From assembly GCF_001306135.1 (NCBI RefSeq), contig NZ_LGKP01000008.1, forward strand, positions 1-64,000: DNA of 64,000 nucleotides, written 5' to 3'. Made by a program: the position numbers and the translations under genes. Below are positions 60,918 through 64,000 of this stretch, piece after piece. This stretch comes from Herpetosiphon geysericola (GTDB lineage Bacteria; Chloroflexota; Chloroflexia; Chloroflexales; Herpetosiphonaceae). The notes under the pieces were generated by a model. The model had not been told where the DNA came from. It saw only the letters and a list, made by a program, of their open reading frames with translations, and did no database searches. Position 1 is the stretch's first letter. The number at the start of each line of letters is the position of its first letter.

Positions 60918-62117
60918 TTACTTATCGATGATTAACATCGTGCTTAGGTGTGGATAGAATGCTGTGGACAAGGTTTTATAGCTGATTGTTCCAGTTGCAG
61001 CATCGACCAACACGAGTTGATCGCTGTTCGAATCAAAAAAGAGGATTATTTGGCTCTTGCTGCTCCAGCGTGGGTAACATTCAGTGCAGTTAACAAAGAG
61101 GGGCTGACTGGTTGTGCCATCAGCTTGGAGAATTTGGAGTTCAACGCCTAGTTGGGGCGGCGTGGTCATGCCAAGCATTTCTGGTTCGCCGCCAGCAACC
61201 AGCGCAGCTTTTTGTTGGTTGGGTGCTGCGTTGATTTTGAGCGTTTGGCTATAACGATCGTACCAATCGCTGATTGGCGTGCTACTGCCTGACTCAAGAT
61301 CATAGCGCTCAATTTGAATCAAGGGATTGAGATCGGCGGTTCTGTTTTGTTCATGCTCAATAAAGAGTTGTTGCTCGCCTACGATTGCCTGAATGCGGCC
61401 TGCACTCAGTTCTCGAGGCTGTTCAAGATTATTGAGATCGAGCAACCACGTATGCCAATCTGTGGGCGGCGTGCCAACATTGGCCTCACTAAAAAGGAGT
61501 TGCTGGTTATCAAGCCAGATCAAATCGGCATAAAATGCTCTCCATTCACTGATTTGGCTTGTGCTTTGAGCGGCAAAATCGTACACCCAAATCGAGCCTA
61601 AAGCGACTGGAGCAGTGGTATCGGTGCGCAGGCGTAAAAAGGCTATTTTGCTGCCATCTGGCGTAATGGCAAGGCTTTTCTGGTCTACGCGGTCGGCAAT
61701 TGTTGTTGCTTGCCAGTTCGTATAATCAATCTGGTAGAGTTCACCGCCAAAAGCACTATCACCAGCGACCAAGGCAAATGCTGGTTGATTGGGAATCGCA
61801 TGTAGTTTGGTTTTTGCGCACGAATTTTTGGGACAGGCTAGGCTAAGTTTTAAACTGGCTTGGCCTGTATCATCAATTTCATGCAGCTCTAGCGCTGTGC
61901 GATCTGCATTCGTAATATTGACGATCATATTGGTTATGCTTTCAGTATTTGGGCTGCTAACGCTGGTGGCAATAGGCTGGGGAATTGTTGCGGTTGGCAG
62001 CACGGTTGCGGTTGGCAGTATGATTGCGGTTGGTGGCACGGTTGCAGTTGGTTGGGTTTGATGATTAGTGCATCCAACCAATAACGCGAACATGAATATC
62101 AAGGCATTACGACGCAT
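60918..62117 (-). CDS. Lipoprotein with TolB-like beta-propeller
   Basis: A 399-residue lipoprotein: lipobox LLVGC (Cys ~16), Thr/Pro-rich linker with PTATVLPTATIPQP (~35-50), then repeated blade-like segments (SLAITPDGSKIAFLRLRTD, GSIWVYDFAAQSTSQISEW, DLIWLDNQQLLFSEAN, CYPRWSSKSQIILFFD). This is a TolB/WD40-like propeller for an extracytoplasmic protein-binding role. AAAGG lies five bases before the ATG. Confidence 0.8.
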   Translation of the reverse strand: MRRNALIFMFALLVGCTNHQTQPTATVPPTAIILPTATVLPTATIPQPIATSVSSPNTESITNMIVNITNADRTALELHEIDDTGQASLKLSLACPKNSCAKTKLHAIPNQPAFALVAGDSAFGGELYQIDYTNWQATTIADRVDQKSLAITPDGSKIAFLRLRTDTTAPVALGSIWVYDFAAQSTSQISEWRAFYADLIWLDNQQLLFSEANVGTPPTDWHTWLLDLNNLEQPRELSAGRIQAIVGEQQLFIEHEQNRTADLNPLIQIERYDLESGSSTPISDWYDRYSQTLKINAAPNQQKAALVAGGEPEMLGMTTPPQLGVELQILQADGTTSQPLFVNCTECYPRWSSKSQIILFFDSNSDQLVLVDAATGTISYKTLSTAFYPHLSTMLIIDK

Positions 62118-62250
62118 AAAGACCTTTCCCTTCTATGTATGCTTGAGTCGTTTTAAAGCCTATTGAAACTGCTGCATCGATTGAATGATCTGCATCTGAG
62201 CCAATTCTGATAGACTACTGAAATCGTGTGTTTAGGGAATAGGAGTAGCA

Positions 62251-63363
62251 ATGGTCAAGCGATTGCAGCATCAAGTTTTGAGTCAACGCGCCTTAAATCG
62301 GGCCTTGTTGGGGCGCCAACATTTGTTAGAGCGGGTGCGTGGTTCAGTGTTGGGCTTGATTGATCAGCTCGTTGGAATGCAAGCCCAAGCCCCAAATCCA
62401 CCCTATGTTGGCTTGTGGTCACGCTTGCATGGCTTTGAGCAGCAGCAATTATCAACTCTGTTTGAACAGCGCCAAGTTGTGCGAATTGCTCTGATGCGTT
62501 CGACAATTCATTTGGTGAGTGCCAGCGATTGCCTTAACCTGCGGCCATTATTGCAGCCAGTTTTGGAGCGCGGCTTTCAATCGAATTTTGGCAAGCAACT
62601 GCCTGGCATCGACAAGGCAGCCCTGATTGAATTTGGAAGGCATTTGCTTGAAACTCAGCCGCAAACGTTTCAAGCGCTTGGTGGCTTGCTGCACGAGCGT
62701 TGGCCCGATTATCCGGCGGCAGCTTTGGCTCAAGCATTACGCACTTGGTTGGCGTTGGTGCAAGTGCCACCGCGTGGTTTATGGGCTACCAGCGGGCCAG
62801 CGGCGCATACTATCGCTGAGCAGTGGTTGGGCCAGCCTTTAGCAAGCGCACCAGATTTGGCCCAATTGGTGCGGCGCTACTTGGCGGCCTTTGGTCCAGC
62901 CAGTATCAACGATATGCAAGCATGGTCGGGGTTGACGCGTTTGGGCGTGGTTTTCAAGCAACTGCAAGCAGAATTGATCTGTTTCTGCGATGAGCAAGGC
63001 CGCGAATTGTACGATTTAGCTGCTGCGCCACGTCCCGACCCAGCAACGCCAGCGCCGCCAAGGCTACTGGCTGAATTTGACAATATTTTGCTAGCGCACG
63101 CTGATCGAACTAGAATTTTGAGCGAAGCCTATCGTCAACGCCTTTTTACTAGCAATGGCCTTATTCCCGGGGCGATTTTGGTTGATGGCTTTGTGGTAGG
63201 CATGTGGAAAATCAAACAGCCAGAATCAAGCCTGCACTTGCAGCTGTTCGAGCCAATTGCCAAGGCTGAACGCCAAGCGTTGGAGCACGAAGCAGCCAGT
63301 TTGCTACACTTTGCAACCAACAGCAATGAGCCGATTATTCAGTTTGCAGAACATAGAGCATAG
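62251..63363 (+). CDS. Winged-helix DNA-binding domain protein (AlkX/HTH_42 type)
   Basis: A 370-residue protein of the winged-helix family PF06224: SQRALNRALLGRQHLLERVR at the start, LIDQLVGMQAQAPNPPYVGLW, IALMRSTIHLVSASDCL and a later LAEFDNILLAHADR. Some members are DNA glycosylases for crosslinks (AlkX/YcaQ); others are unassigned. AGGAG lies five bases before the ATG at 62251. Confidence 0.85.
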   Translation: MVKRLQHQVLSQRALNRALLGRQHLLERVRGSVLGLIDQLVGMQAQAPNPPYVGLWSRLHGFEQQQLSTLFEQRQVVRIALMRSTIHLVSASDCLNLRPLLQPVLERGFQSNFGKQLPGIDKAALIEFGRHLLETQPQTFQALGGLLHERWPDYPAAALAQALRTWLALVQVPPRGLWATSGPAAHTIAEQWLGQPLASAPDLAQLVRRYLAAFGPASINDMQAWSGLTRLGVVFKQLQAELICFCDEQGRELYDLAAAPRPDPATPAPPRLLAEFDNILLAHADRTRILSEAYRQRLFTSNGLIPGAILVDGFVVGMWKIKQPESSLHLQLFEPIAKAERQALEHEAASLLHFATNSNEPIIQFAEHRA

Positions 63364-63507
63364 CTGTTGGCGGATACCTTTGACGCAGAGCCGCAGAGTT
63401 AAGTTTTTGGGATTGATTATTAGTTAATCATGGCCTAACCAAAGAATAGGAGTAGCAACGAGCATGATCGTTAGGATGCTCGTAAGTTGGCGGTTGGATA
63501 CTACCTT

Positions 63508-63578
63508 CAAATCCTTCCTCCTCACACACACTCTTTCTCTTCTACAGACGGCTCAATTGAGCCGTTTGTGGTTTTAGG
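63508..63578 (-). repeat. Hairpin plus purine-rich tail repeat, right copy (3' end of STAS gene)
   Basis: On the minus strand the STAS gene stop TAA lies inside the shared CCTAAAAC, then a perfect 18-bp palindrome ACGGCTCAATTGAGCCGT, then GAGTGTGTGTGAGGAGGAAG and ATTTG. It matches 283-352 in opposite orientation. The hairpin could act as terminator for this gene; the purine-rich tail has no known role. Confidence 0.7.
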
Positions 63579-64000
63579 CCAGTCGATTGATCTGCAAGTA
63601 GTGCATGCCACGTTTGAAGGCTTGCTCCAAGGTTGCCGCACTTTCGATTGTGCGCAGATCGATCTGCAAATTGACCAAGGTTTCGGCTATATCTGGACGA
63701 ATGCCAGCCAAAATAACTTGTGCTCCCAATAAGCGCGCAGCTTGGGCCGCCTCAAGAATTGCGCGTGCCACAACATTATCGACGACGGGAACGCCAGTAA
63801 TATCGAGAATCACGACTTTGGCGCGTTCTTGCTCAATGGCAATCAGCAGAGTGCTGCTAATATCGCCAGCGCGGTCAGCACTAAATTCACCAACCAAGGG
63901 CATTACGACCATATGTTTGGTAATTGGGATGCTGGGCATGCTCAAGCGGCGCACGGTGTCGAGCAAGCGTTCCTGGGCTTGATTTTGGGCTTGGACTTCG
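63574..64000 (-). CDS. STAS domain regulator, C-terminal part (gene runs past window edge)
   Basis: The last ~141 codons of a gene whose N-terminus lies beyond the window; the frame is open to the edge (EVQAQNQAQERLLDTVRR). The visible part is a STAS domain with VVILDITGVPVVDNVVARAI (~75-94 of the visible part), closely like the PAS-STAS protein at 48891-49763. The Thr of DITGVP is present. It is probably an RsbR-type stress regulator. An ATG at 63966 is an internal codon. Confidence 0.85.
   Translation of the reverse strand, partial: EVQAQNQAQERLLDTVRRLSMPSIPITKHMVVMPLVGEFSADRAGDISSTLLIAIEQERAKVVILDITGVPVVDNVVARAILEAAQAARLLGAQVILAGIRPDIAETLVNLQIDLRTIESAATLEQAFKRGMHYLQINRLA

Noticed and set aside
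62237-63457. Repeated GAATAGGAGTAGCAA before and after the winged-helix gene
   Set aside because: A 15-base match with a ribosome-site-like core is weak evidence for flanking duplication; no further similarity surrounds it.

Overview
The window looks like chromosomal DNA of a filamentous gliding Chloroflexota bacterium close to Herpetosiphon. That genus call is an inference from overall character: about 50% GC, dense short-gap gene strings with GGAGG-type ribosome sites, Thr/Pro-rich 'NTP' linkers, a C25 (gingipain-type) protease, a giant SdrD_B-domain surface protein, MglA-like and roadblock proteins, and STAS regulators. No tRNA, rRNA, CRISPR array, prophage or replication origin was found.

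Layout. 1-5 kb: the 5' end of an IS5-type transposase, a MOSC protein, a small membrane protein, two tandem phoU genes, an FGE-fold protein and a ComEA-like DNA-uptake protein. 4.6-11.6 kb: a minus-strand operon coding for a complex I/group 4 hydrogenase-like membrane module (NuoD-, NuoL-, HyfE- and NuoN-like), followed by an RNA 2',3'-cyclic phosphodiesterase and a GT87-type membrane protein. 11.7-14.2 kb: a persulfide-handling operon (persulfide dioxygenase-rhodanese, rhodanese, TauE/SafE), divergent from an ECF sigma factor. 15-21 kb: an antibiotic kinase-like gene, an LLM flavin oxidoreductase, a marR-flavoprotein pair sharing an 18-bp operator motif with the LLM gene, a VOC gene broken by a frameshift and small unknown genes.

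21.7-35.3 kb: a secreted/surface block on the minus strand: gingipain-like protease, a 3017-residue SdrD_B protein with an internal 1.84-kb duplication, a small Thr/Pro-rich protein with a sortase-signal-like tail, and a trypsin-like protease. 35.7-48.7 kb: mixed metabolism and transport (GDPD, pseudo-GTPase/roadblock fusion, lipoprotein pair, hydrolase, GNAT, SDR, PepSY, M20 dipeptidase, RarD). 48.9-53.7 kb: a PAS/STAS protein, a GntR-ABC operon, a divergent FMN reductase/TetR pair and a zinc-finger protein. 53.9-64 kb: acyltransferase-epimerase operon, AbrB/Doc-like pair, lysS, greA, DUF402 protein, a 54-residue zinc ribbon, an MglA-like GTPase, a lipoprotein, a winged-helix protein and the 3' part of a STAS gene.

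Most notable beyond single genes: an Ehr-like membrane complex without small subunit or proton-pump lysines; a degenerate GTPase fused to a roadblock domain; three copies of an operator next to a marR gene; a hairpin-plus-purine-tail repeat near both window ends; a second dispersed palindromic repeat; and several decayed genes. All functional calls come from reading sequence and recalled family knowledge; no database search was run.
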